Positions 34,040-44,854 of a DNA stretch of 64,000 bases are shown in pieces. The number at the start of each line of letters is the position of its first letter. The first letter of the stretch is position 1. The notes beneath the pieces are model-generated. The model saw nothing but the letters and a program-made list of their open reading frames with translations. It searched no databases and was not told the origin of the DNA. A program made the translations under genes and the position numbers. The stretch is from positions 12,954,767 to 13,018,766 of the forward strand of contig CM076669.1 in NCBI GenBank assembly GCA_038496675.1, given 5' to 3'. Source of the DNA: Rachycentron canadum (lineage: Eukaryota > Chordata > Actinopteri > Carangiformes > Rachycentridae).

Positions 34040-36220
34040 AGTCATCATCTGGCCTGGTTCAGCTTGGCTGCTCGGCCTGATTGTCTGTAATTGTTTGGCT
34101 GCTGCAGCTATCGGCCCTGGAGACATGGACTGAGTTGTGCTTCAGGTTTTGCTGCTTGCCCTTTGTTTCTCAGTTGGTGTGGAGAACTTTTGTTTTCAGA
34201 ATGAGTTTGGCGAGGTGTTAAAGAAAACAACGGACACAACGCGTCTTCATATGCATCTGCACTTGTGAATGTGTTGTTTGGGGCAAAAACCTACTCTATA
34301 AAAACACACCCATGAGTCTACACTCCCACGGGACCTGACTTTCAACAATGCAAAAAGAATGGGCATTTGCATGAATTGTATTAAAATACACAGTCAGCTC
34401 CCATGCTGATCCTGGCACTGACCTCCACAAGGATCCCGCAAATGAAGAGGTTTTCTAAGTTTATAAATTGTACTCTAAATAATGGAAACTACTACTGCTA
34501 CTCTCAGATGGGAATCAAACACAGTTCTGCCATGTCATATCCCTGTGTTTTATTGACCCATCCATCCACCACTGCCTCCTCCTGACGTGGACTTTGTCGC
34601 TCTATAAATTACATCAGCGTTCGTTTCCCTTTGCTCCTGTTATAATTGCTACAACCACTAGTCGTACTACGGGTCATAATAAGGTGCTGCACACGTGACG
34701 ACCTATGGGCTCATTTTTTACAATGACATGGTGAGTCTCAAATATACACAAAGCACCTCAGCCTCAGAAATAAAACAAACCAGACCATGTTGACAGAGGA
34801 CTGTGTAGTAATTTTAAAGAATATTGATTGTAGGAGAGGTCAACAGGCGTTGATGTTCTTTCACTACACCACTGACAGACCAGGTGGCAAACTGGAATCA
34901 TTACTGGTTGACAACAGCACAACAGCTTGCTATTAGTACAGTGAAGACCGGGATTAAAGGAACACAGCAGAATGAGCCCAGAAATGGCACCAAACACTGA
35001 GCAGTGCAGGACTGAATGCCAGGCTGCTGGATGCCTGTGGATTTGTCTTTCGCTTCTGGCACAAACACCCATTTGGTTTTGAAAAACATGTGCTTTCAAA
35101 CACTGCAGTGCATTCATACAAATGCCGACACATGCGAATGTTTGTGTGTGTGTGTGTTTAGGCCTCATTGCAGGCTGATGCCCTTCATCAGCCACAGAGC
35201 AGCCTGCTGCCAGTCACCCTCCCCTGTTAAATCAGTGTGTTACTCCTGAGAGCCACTGTATCTTTCTCAGGCTTTATTTAACCTCTGTGGCCCAACTGTT
35301 GCCTCCGATAAGTCACCGCTCTGTAGTGATTTAAGACTCAGGGTTTGACTTTAGATTTTTTAAACAGGACAAACTAAATCAATGCTGGAAGGTAGATGAG
35401 AAACACTTAAATGAATCATTCCCTCAGATAATTTTTCATGTATAAATCATTCACTACGCCTTCAAATGACTTCATTCTGTAAAATGCTGATTTGAATAAT
35501 AGGTGTGTTAGGACATCGCCACCATTTCATTTTCTGTAGCCCTGAATGCAGCCTTTCTAAAGATATTCACACATTCTATTGTGTTTTAAAATCTAGAAAG
35601 TGAGAAAGGTGAAAATGCTCAAAACAAAGAGAAATGTATTCAGAAACTGCAACTGAAAAACAGACAGTCGGGACTTGTAATGTTGTAATGTCACAACCAT
35701 GCATGTTACGCATGTTTAATAGCAACACAGCACCAAGAAGTCATTCTGTCACAGAGGAATCTTTGGATGTTATTTTACCAATCTATGATAGTATGTTACA
35801 GGTTCTCAAAACCAAAAATATATCTTCTTATCGATAACAAATGTCAAATGAAACACAGAAAATTAGACCAGTTACCTAAAATGATGACGGCGATGATGAT
35901 GATGGTTTCAGGATATGTAGGACAGGATGTTAGAGCCCTCACTACAGCTCAAATCTTACCTCACATCTGAGCCTGCTGTACTTTAATGATAAAGTGTCCT
36001 ACATATAAAGAATCAGTCAGTGACCAGATCCAAAAATAACATTGCCTCTCCACAGTTATTTGACACTCACAGGACTTATTTCCAACTTATTTCCCGTTCA
36101 CTTGACACACTTCCAGCTTCATTATGCAGCACAGTATTTTATTCTGTTTGTTCTGCCAGTCATTAATAGGCCATTATCGACTGGATTTGGCCTTTCATTT
36201 TAAAAATGCAATCATTCATC
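34040..36220. other. Non-coding stretch, no gene seen
   Basis: No recognised gene or TE. A 143-codon minus-strand frame at 34764-35195 has no motif and includes a CA-derived Thr/His run. 35880-35908 is a short GATGAT-type run. 36140-36220 is rich in ATTA/TAAT words and directly precedes the LINE scrap. Confidence 0.5.
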
Positions 36221-36224
36221 CAGT

Positions 36225-36475
36225 TAAGACGCCATCATTAGGCCCATAACCCATTAAATAATTATAGGCCGATTTTCAAGCTTCCTTTGCTGTCTAAGGT
36301 TGTGGAAAAACGTACTAACAGAGCAGCTGACTGCTGTTATGGTCTGAAATGAGCTTCTGAGGACTGAGAAGTTCGGTCTGGTTTTTGATCCCTCGCTGAA
36401 TCTCAAATTATCAGTCGATATCCTTGGAACTAGTTTAAATTCCTCCTCCTCTCCATTATATTACTTTTACAGCAT
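36225..36475 (+). mobile_element. L2-like LINE scrap with large internal deletion
   Basis: From about 36258 one plus-strand frame reads NYRPIFKLPLLSKVVEK, the conserved start of L2/CR1-type RT domains (NYRPIS, LPFLSKVLEK). After a frame slip it continues with LTEQLTAVMV. Only about 60 bases on, it reads FGLVFDPSLNLKLSV (about 36373-36420), which resembles the NLGVIFDPSL box that normally lies several hundred codons downstream. The RT catalytic core is therefore deleted and the two ends are fused. Plus orientation, unlike most LINE remnants in the window. Confidence 0.65.
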
Positions 36476-36715
36476 GTCTCCACAGAGTACCGATATTTTT
36501 TTTTTTTTAATTGTGTTGGTAAAATTGTTTATCTATCTATATGGTGGAGTCTTGTGAAATATAACAACATTATTCAGTTTTAGAGTTGTTGTTCACTCAT
36601 TCCACATTTATTGTAACTTTGAAGGAGAGATGTTCCACAATATAGATGAGTAAAAAATAAACAGCTCCAAGCATCAAGAAAAACACTGATAAAAAATAAG
36701 AATAATAAACTTTTA
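36476..36715. other. Spacer, nothing recognised
   Basis: A+T-rich sequence with a 14-base T run near 36496-36509. Confidence 0.5.
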
Positions 36716-36719
36716 AAGG

Positions 36720-37070
36720 GGCAATATGTGATTTTAAACTTTTGTCAATCTGGATCTTTCACCTTTCACCCATCTTTCACCATCTGTCAATCAAAACAAC
36801 AACAAACAACAGAATTTAGTGATATTATGGAGTAGCAAGGGATCATGGGAGTTGTTGTCCTCACCACTCCTGTCGTTATTGGAGCCAGCTTCTCCTACAG
36901 TTCAGTAGGATCTGGAAACATCCTGAGCTTAGTTAAAAGAATTGATTGGTGGTTTAGGATGAAGGTCGTGTTTTCAGCCGGGGGAATCCCACCTCTGCCA
37001 CCAGAGAAGACGTCTCACTCTGATGGATTTGTTGGACGTTTCTTGTTGTTATAGATGGAGCTGTCTTCCT
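36720..37070 (+). mobile_element. Interspersed repeat family Y, copy 1
   Basis: The segment 36786-36870 (GTCAATCAAAACAACAACAAA and GCAAGGGATCATGGGAGTTG) is matched on the opposite strand at 47030-47100, where CAATCAAAACAATAACAAAA is followed by GCAAGGGATCATGGGAGTTG. The start (GGGGCAATATGTGATTTTAAAC) is like the GCAATATGTAA openings of many fish repeats. The right limit (37070) is uncertain. Class unknown. Confidence 0.6.
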
Positions 37071-37074
37071 CACA

Positions 37075-39520
37075 TGCCATCTTTGAAAAGTAACAGTAGC
37101 TTGACCGATGGACTCACCTGACCATTTTAGAGAATTATTGGATCGAATTTTCCCACCAAAATGTGACGGTGGCTTTGGTACATTATTTTTAATGCTTGTA
37201 AATCTTCAGTTTTTATGAGAAAGATTTATTTTTTTTTTTTTTTTACGAGTGCTGCTCATGATCCTTAAAGATTCACAATATTATTGTTTTGATGTGATTT
37301 TCTTCTGAACCACTGCATATTTGAGCCAAACAAAACCACCGCACTGTAGACACATTTTTATACCAAAGGTTTCATAACGCCTGTGCAACATAGTAAATCA
37401 TATTTTGACAGCTACACGATGCTATGACAGCAAAACAATATAAGATTGTAAAAAGGGTATAATTGGGAAGAAGATGACTACTCTGTCAGCAACTTTACTG
37501 CTCTTGGTTGAAGCTGAAGTTGAAATTAATTTTGTTCATGTTGGGGAGTCTGAATCTGATCCAAACCACCTGACACCACAGACCATTAGGACTACAGACA
37601 AATTACTACAGGACAATAATATAATATAAAAATAATATAAATACTCTGCACTGCAACGCCCTGTAAGAAACTCACTGAAATCAAGTGACTGAAGAAAGTC
37701 ACTTCCAGAAAACAAGAGAGGCTGGACAGTGGTACTGTCAACATGCGGGCAGAGATTTCGAAACAAGGGAAGGATGAAAATTGAGAGAAAAAGAAAAACA
37801 ATCCTTACCTCTATGTAGCACAAAATAAAAGCCAGGCTTTGAAACTTTGCAGCTTTGCAGCACAGACATGGGGCCACATTTATAGGAAAGTAACTAAGTG
37901 CCCCTGCAGAAAAAAGATGAAAATTGTTTTTGCAAAAAAAAGTATTTAGTATTTAGACAATAGATTGATCAGATAAAAACCTGTGTGCATGCATGCCTCT
38001 GTGCAATTTCCCTTTATACATCACAGTCAACTTGAACATGCACACTTTAGTGATCCCCATGCTTCGCCAAAGAAAACCTTCCCACAATTAACCATCAATA
38101 ATGAAATCCCACAAAGAACTGATACATGTTGTTCCTGTGTCCATAAGTTACACTGATAGTGAGGCAGTGCTGATTAAATATTGGATGAAATATTGATGAT
38201 GAGATTTGAGTTGGTTCACGTGACTGAAAGATGGTTGAATGTTTATGTAAAGAGCATGAAATTAACTGTGTGAGCCTCTCATATTCAGTTTCCACAGTCC
38301 ATCCATCAGTCCTCAGCAGCCGTGTCTCAAGTTTGTTTTTATAGATCCAAACTTCTGCTTGGGATGAGGCCCCTGAGAAAGAGACATATGTCTGACCTTT
38401 ACTTAGGTCCATGCAAATACAACTGAGAAGAGAGCACTTAATGTGAGCAGTAAATTCTCCCTGTGGATACTTGAGGAAAAATAAACCTCAGCTGACTTCT
38501 GCTGAAGCAGAAACCTCAGGTACAAAGTAAGAGTTGATTCTTTCTGACATATGATTTGAAAAAGAGTTTTTCTCTGGGTCTTTATCTGAACGTCGACACT
38601 TGAATTTTTTATCAGAGGATGTGCCGGAGCCTCTCCTATTTCAAAACTTCCTGCACTTACATCTACAGTTTCTTGAAGTTTGATCCTCACAGGCAGAAGT
38701 CAGTCAGTCTCCCCTTAAAAGCACATTTCAACCAAAGAACAATTTCCTCAAGTGTGTTTTGAGAAGGAGAAACAGGGGGAAAAAAGTTATTTCCCAGATG
38801 ACTAGAGCAAATCGGAAGAAAATAACAGCACAACAGACCTGGAAGTGAAAGCATGTGATGAATTAATGTGGGTTTTCAGTCAAGACACCGAGTCACTGGG
38901 AGACTTTGACAGTGAAGGTTTTATTTGGGTCAACATTTACTTCAATGGCCAGGAGGTCATTGCAGTAGACTCTTCATCTCAACAGCGTTTAAAAGGTGAA
39001 AAGGCTCCACTTTTTAAAAAGAAAGGTTAAAGAGAAAGAATAAATGGAAAAGAGGACTAACCTTTTCTTGACCTTTCAAAACAGCCTCACAGAAAGACAC
39101 GCATTACTCAGTACTTTATAGTCTGGAAAGACCTGAAAGTGTGGAGTATTGGATGGATTAAACAAGTTTTCACATGTTTCACGTGTCACATGAGACATGT
39201 TACGTCTCACTTTAAGGAAGTAAAAGAGATGATTGATCGTTGAATTGTTCCTTCACTGAGACATCAAAACCTGACCTGTTACACCAGACTGGATAAACAC
39301 AACTCTCTCAGGCTGTCACGCTCTCTGTTCCTAAATGTAAAACTGGACAAACATGGAAGCTGGTTTCCTCAACAATGATGCAACAAAATCATTTTCTGAG
39401 GACATTTGAGTTGGTAACAAACTCTGACATAGTTTGAAGATCTCTTCCATCTTGTACATGTGGACATGAAATTGTTTTTTATTCAATATAAAAAGCTCAC
39501 AAAACTTAAGATGACTTTTC
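37075..39520. other. Non-coding stretch, no gene seen
   Basis: Includes a 16-base T run (37229-37244). Two abutting minus-strand frames at 38095-38412 (105 codons) and 38403-38690 (95 codons) are of mixed composition and not simple repeat, but I recognise no domain and see no conserved motif. A 38840-39030 plus frame is equally anonymous. Not called as genes. Confidence 0.45.
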
Positions 39521-39524
39521 AAGA

Positions 39525-39830
39525 TGGATTAGTGGGCTCCAAGCCTCTCTCTCTGATTGGCTGACTGTTTTCTGAGTGATCCAATTAAAATATAGCAGAT
39601 TTCAGGTATACACTTTGTGAAACTAAATCCTGGAGGGTTGGATGGTTGGATGGTGGGTCTAGGGGGTGTGGCTGAGGGTGGTGACTGCTTTGTTGTGACA
39701 TCACAAAGTACCAGAAGTCCTGACAGCTGCTTTTTAGGCTCAGTTTCCGAATACAGGCTGTGAGCATTTCTCTGTGGACTGAGACCTTTGATACTTTCAA
39801 GTATCAAAGAAATGGAGGTCTACCTTTATA
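39525..39830 (-). mobile_element. Probable fish interspersed repeat (TGACATCACAAAGTAC type)
   Basis: Contains GGGGGTGTGGCTGAGGGTGG, GACTGCTTTGTTGTGACATC, ACAAAGTACCAGAAGTCCTG and GCATTTCTCTGTGGACTGAG in an order I recall from a dispersed teleost repeat, here seen in reverse complement. GGTTGGATGGTTGGATGGTG at 39637-39656 is a small local expansion. No in-window second copy supports it. Confidence 0.45.
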
Positions 39831-39834
39831 CAAC

Positions 39835-41570
39835 ATGGGACCTTTAAGTTTCTGTTTACGCTGAAAAAATTCCAGTGAACCAAAACATACCACAAAAAGC
39901 CATTTGTAAAAAATAAAGTAGACACAGAAAGAAGTCCTATCTACCCGCATATCAAAACAGCTACATATTTCCTCACTTTTTTATTCTGGGAAATATTAAA
40001 GACAGGCAGGTTAATGTGTATATATATACCACAGTCAGTAGTAAATGACAGTAAACTCTCATTCATTAAATCCATTAAATTTGTAGTTTTTTGGATTACA
40101 TTCAACTATAGGTGATTTTTTTTCTTTTTGATATTTCACTTTTTACGACCTGTGAGTTAGGTCAGAGGGTCCAAGCATCATTTTGCATCATCACTGACTG
40201 ACAGTAACTGCAGTCAAACTCAGGTTGAGTTACAGCAAGTTAAAGAACAGCTGCTTGTGGACCTGAGCAGATGGGAGTGAGCAGTGCCTGTAAATACCTC
40301 TAATAGCAGCCTTCTCTCTCCTCTTAGTGTCTGTTAACATCATTATATGTGAGCCAGTAAATGGTTTGATTGGTGGGGATGGTCTCAGACACACATAGCT
40401 GTCTAATTAAACCACTTCCCAGACTCGCCTGCTAAGTTGGGTCCATTATACATTTATGGTCCTGTTAAAGACATATACGTAGGTGACATGTCCCAGCATG
40501 GATTCACCCCACCCTAACCTGAGCAGCTGTGAGCACATTTTCCTTATCCATTCACCCATTCACAACTAATGACCGTGAGGCTGATGCACCCAAAGGTGGA
40601 GGTGATGCACCAAACAAAACATAAGTAGAAGAGGACATGCGTTGTACAGCAGCTAACATGCAAAGTGAATTCATAGCACAGCCCAGTAATCTGTTGCTAA
40701 ACTGCTGCATTTCATCCATTTCTACCTTCACTGGATAATAAAACAATCGACATTGGTGAATTACATGAGGAAATTGTTTTGAGTTGAGTTGTCCTCTTTT
40801 ATAACACCTTGTTTAAGTGATAAAACAGATACTTTGGTTTTTCTTGGCTTTTTAGAGTAATCTGATTTTATAGCAGTATGCAGTAATGTGGCAGTGAATG
40901 GGGGCTGGAGATGGTCTAGTGAAAAAGAATAGCTGAGAGCATCTCATTAAAGAAGAAACAACTTCAACAACTGTGAACTTAGCTCAAATTCAAAATTGTG
41001 AACTCAGCATGTGAACTAGTTTATATTAATCTGTATGGGGTGAAGCTAGTTGAGCTATAGCTCTTGTGAAGGGTGAACTTGCACAACACTGTGTGGGCGT
41101 GCAGAGCCTTTATCATGGTGCAGTCAGAAGAATATTTATTCCCAGCATGTGGCTTGGAGCAGGGTGGACAGGAAATGGTGTGGGCGGGGTCAAAAACATA
41201 AACTGTGGGAGATAGCATGGCTAATGGGCTAACAACAGCCGTCCACAAAACAAATCATCCAGAGTTACTGTCCCAAATCTGTACCTATGGTCCCCACAGC
41301 CAGACAAACATGTTTCCTGAATGTCCCACGCTTCTCTCAAACAAACTGGACTTTGGTCAGCCTCATGTTTTTGTTTGTCAAAGTTAAATCATGTTGAACC
41401 CTCTGTAAAGTGAAGGAGTCAGGTCAAAGGTGGAAGTAACTGGAAGTGAATGTGTTTATATAGAAATGAATGATGAAGCTGGTATTTATTAATCTGCCAG
41501 TGCCCTGAACATTGATATGTGGGTCCTCGTTGGTCAATAGCAGCAATAACTTTGATATTGAACCCTATTG
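39835..41570. other. Non-coding stretch, nothing recognised
   Basis: A+T-rich DNA, short (TA)n at 40018-40029, frames below 76 codons, no recognised TE. Confidence 0.55.
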
Positions 41571-41574
41571 ATGT

Positions 41575-41955
41575 TGCAAGTTGCAAGATGTTGTTCTCAT
41601 CTGTTGTTCTTCATCCTGCACCCTTGGTCATGTTTTTCCTGCCATTGCGTGTTTCCCAATCCTGTGATTGTTGACCCCACCCCTTACGTGTTGCACCTGT
41701 GTCCAGTTGTCGTTAGCCTGCTTGCTCCCAGTCTTCTGTGCCAGTTTGTCTTTGTCTCAGTAGTAAGTTGTCCAGCAGTGTCTTTGTGTTCAACCTCTTG
41801 TGTGTCATTTTCAGTTTCTTTCTTCACCTTGAGTTTAGTCATACCCCTTGGATTTGGATCACACCTGCCTGTCTACCTGTGTACCAACCTAGTATGTATT
41901 AAAGACCCTGCCTCTGATGTCTGGGTTTTGAGTCCTCATCATGTGGCTTAGGATA
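41575..41955 (+). mobile_element. Probable solo LTR, Gypsy-type
   Basis: A pyrimidine/GT-rich block with TTGCACCTGTGTCCAG (about 41690), a CTTTGTCTCAGTAGTAAG-type section and TTTGGATCACACCTGCCTGTCTACCTGTG (41853-41881). It ends with ATTAAAGACCCTGCCTCTG and GTCTGGGTTTTGAGTCCTCA, which has the polyadenylation-signal-to-U5 look of fish Gypsy LTRs (ATTAAA, CTGCCTCTG, GGGTCCTC). The one long open frame (127 codons) is rich in Ser/Val/Cys and is a by-product. No pol lies beside it. Confidence 0.5.
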
Positions 41956-41959
41956 ACTT

Positions 41960-42205
41960 TCAAATACAATGTTCTTGATTATTAAAGCTTCATTGATGGA
42001 TATTTGGCCACTAGGAGGGAGCAGAACAGCCTATACACACCTTTGACATATCACCTCATCTCAGCAAACACATTCACACATCAAACACATATAAACATTC
42101 ATCCAGCATAAATCTTGCCACATGTCAACATGAACCCACTATTCACTCTTTTAGTTTTAGACTGTTTAGCTTCAGAGATATGTGCTAACTTTTTAGTAGT
42201 GCACA
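41960..42205. other. Spacer, nothing recognised
   Basis: A+T-rich sequence between the LTR-like block and the foldback repeat. Confidence 0.5.
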
Positions 42206-42209
42206 TTCT

Positions 42210-42500
42210 TCAGGGCATAAAGTGACATTTTGGGAAATATGGTTATTTTCTTTCTTTTGAGAGTTACATCATTTCTGCTTGTAGCTGACACCAGTAGCTG
42301 GTTATCTTAGCTCAGCAAAGCATAAAGAGTGGAAACTGGATCCATCTCATTTATTTTATCTTTTTCTTCACAGGCTCACAGTCACAAAAAGGCATTTCTA
42401 TGCATTAGATAAGAGCCAAGCTAGCTGTCCCATTGTTTCCAGTCTTTATGCTAAGGTAAGGTAACTGGCTGCTGGCTCAAGCTTCATATTGAGGCTGAGA
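42210..42500. mobile_element. Foldback repeat, copy 3 (short internal deletion form)
   Basis: The left arm GACATTTTGGGAAATATGGT, TTTCTTTCTTTTGAGAGTTA, AGCAAAGCATAAAGAGTGGAAAC is followed after only about 80 bases by the right arm AGCCAAGCTAGCTGTC, TGTTTCCAGTCTTTATGCTAAGG, AACTGGCTGCTGGCTC and AGCTTCATATT. CATAAAGAGTGGAAAC and GTTTCCAGTCTTTATG are near-perfect inverted partners. This is the clearest of the three copies and shows that the family is a foldback. Confidence 0.7.
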
Positions 42501-42510
42501 CTCTTTAAAC

Positions 42511-42630
42511 ACACGCACACACAGTATGTGTGTGCGTGTAAAAAGTCTCAGTGTATACACATACACATACATATATATATATATATATACACATGCACAC
42601 ATACATATATGTGTGCATGTGTGTGTATGT
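42511..42630. repeat. Cluster of perfect palindromes around (TA)n
   Basis: 42511-42523 and 42527-42539 are exact 13-base inverted repeats around a 3-base loop (GTA). 42551-42560 (GTGTATACAC) is a perfect palindrome. A (TA)n run covers 42569-42589. 42591-42600 and 42611-42620 are exact 10-base inverted repeats around a 10-base A+T loop. Such DNA can extrude hairpins or cruciforms. Confidence 0.8.
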
Positions 42631-42639
42631 TTGTGTGAA

Positions 42640-43990
42640 ATTGAAACTAAGCCAAGTTTTTTTGCTATAAAAGGCTACATGTCTTCATACACTGCAGAAA
42701 ATAGTACAGAGTCTATAATAATTATCAACATGCCTTCAAACAACCTCCTGCATGTCTGAAATTTTACTTGGATTTAATTTTGCCAAAAGCAGCAGCTTAT
42801 TTCAGTGATCATCAATGTTAAAATCAACGATGATATGAGAGGCACAAAGAGGCTAATGAGAGGCCCAGCTCAGGCAATTAAGTCCAGAGCAATCTGCTCG
42901 AAATGCATGAAAGCCTCTCAGCTTCTAGTGTTTAAAGGTCACACCAAGCCCTCTTGTTGATAATGCTGCCTATTTTAAAGCATCAGAATGATTACAAAAA
43001 GACGAGTGTGAGCACGCGCACACACACACACAGGCAGAATGCAATTATAACGCATGCTCATAGACATTTACGCACACACATACACGAAGCTGTTGGAATC
43101 ATTTGGCCGGTGGCTGTATGGTATTATTTCAGAATCTCATTAAAGCCGGCCTGTGTCACTGCCGTGCTGTGTGTCATCTGGCTCAGCACAGGGCCAAGCT
43201 GTGGATTACTGAAGAGTTAAAATATCATTTTTCACAGTTTCTGCAATAAAAGCCAGAATACAGAGCTGCAGCCCCTGAGCCACGAGGTCTGATTGCAGGG
43301 TAGCTGAGGCATGTTCATCTATTTCCAAAGTCGACTCCAATCTTCTTTTGTGTCAGGATTATTTCTCAGGAAACAAAGTGCTTTGAATCAGTATGAGGTC
43401 TGGTGTTGACCGATACATTTACTTTTTGCTTTTGCCAACAGACTGAAACAAGAGTGCGAGGAAACTGGGCGTGTTGAATCATTCATGTGGAAAACAAAAA
43501 CTCCACTATGTGTAATTAGTATCAGGATGTCTTACATATCACATAAAGAAGCAAAGTAAAAGAAATGTCACTGCTTTCATCTCTTATTCTTCAATTGAAC
43601 CTTCATCTACTTCCGCTCAATACACTCCACCCTCGGCCATGATTTCAGTTCCTTTCACCATTTTTCTTTCAACTGATAATTGCTAAGTGCTTAAATTTAA
43701 ATTGACTCTGCTGATATTTAAAGTGAAATTGAACTAACTGGATCCTGATGGCCACTTCAGCTTCTCTCAGTGTATCAGCTGTTTTAACAACATGAGACAA
43801 TTCAGGAAGTGGCCCAGAATAACACATCATTATGTTTATATGACAAATCCCTCTCAGTAATTAAGAAGTATTGAGATTAGATGGTATTGAAGAGCAACAA
43901 AGTCAGTACAGGGCGGACCCCTGGTGCGACAACACAACAGTAACAGGAAACTGTTGTTTGTTTCATGTGGGGTTTTTTTTCTTTTTTGTT
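42640..43990. other. Non-coding stretch, conserved-element candidate
   Basis: 42790-42960 and 43085-43300 are balanced in composition, lack simple repeats and contain words such as GGCTAATGAGAGG, CAGGCAATTAAG and ATCTCATTAAAG. They look like conserved non-coding DNA, but cross-species alignment is required. A short CA run is at 43018-43032. No exon recognised. Confidence 0.4.
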
Positions 43991-43999
43991 AGTTCCCAA

Positions 44000-44170
44000 A
44001 ACTACAGTGGCCCTAAGAGTTCAACACACTGCAGTTTAAGAAAACACATGCAAGTAGACAAAACACAAGCAAATTCAGAAAACGTCTTCATCATTGTGGC
44101 AACACACTTGTTGCAAAGATCCACAACACAACAAGTGTTTCCAGTGGACACTTAAGAGTGATGAATGTGA
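44000..44170 (+). mobile_element. Possible fish repeat (ACACAAGCAAATTCAGAAAAC type)
   Basis: TGCAGTTTAAGAAAACACATGC, GACAAAACACAAGCAAATTC and CAAGTGTTTCCAGTGGACAC occur in an order I associate with a dispersed teleost repeat. The match rests on memory only; no second copy is in the window. Confidence 0.35.
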
Positions 44171-44479
44171 CTCAGACACTGTTGCAGATCATTTTTGACC
44201 TTTGAAGATAAAAGCGTTGACAACAAGTGCACAAGGATGTATTATGGTATAATTATGGTTATGGAACATCAGGAGGAGAGAGAAGACAACCTGCAGCAAA
44301 GAGCAATGGGTTGGACTCAAACCTGTGGCCACTGCAATTAGAACTACACCTTCATGGTACTTCATGGCACTGCACGCCCCATTATCACTTTTTTGCGTCC
44401 ACTGGAAACACAAGATATATAGTTAGTAAGTATTTATAGAAACAACTTTGTACAGATTTTGTTTGTTTTGAAGCAAATG

Positions 44480-44850
44480 GCAGCGACAAGCTAAAATTAA
44501 TTAATCCACACAAACACCTAATGAACACACACAAACTCTAATGGGAGACTGTAGCAGCATGTTGAAATCAATGAGTTAATCAACTTGCTTCTTCCACAAA
44601 CACACACACACACACAATGCCACATACACAAAAATGTCAAGAGAACAACCCTCCAATAATTAATTAGTTGGTGACAGTTTAATCAGCAATAATGAGCAAA
44701 GATACATGAAAGCACACACACACACACACATACACATGAGTCGGACTTAAATTTAGTAATAAGCTAAAACCAGTTAATCAGTCTATCACACACACACCTT
44801 TGCACGCTACTAAAGGAATGTGCTAATGAGCTGGAAACATCAGTAAATTG
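44480..44850. other. Alternating TTAAT clusters and CA runs
   Basis: Six homeodomain-like TTAAT/ATTAA sites (44497-44503, about 44575, about 44659, about 44679, about 44755 and about 44777) alternate with short CA runs at 44600, 44715 and 44788. Regular alternation is visible by eye. It could be a chance product of an A+T-rich, CA-rich region or a regulatory module. Confidence 0.35.
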
Positions 44851-44854
44851 GTTG

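Noticed and set aside
36140..36290. ATTA/TAAT-rich block as a conserved enhancer
   Set aside because: From about 36258 it reads as L2-like RT (NYRPI, LSKVVEK), so most of the signal is a retrotransposon; only the first 100 bases remain unexplained.
44225..44400. Possible tRNA-derived SINE body
   Set aside because: A GGACTCAAACCTGTGGCCACTGC stretch recalls a SINE B-box-like word, but no A box or tRNA fold could be recognised.
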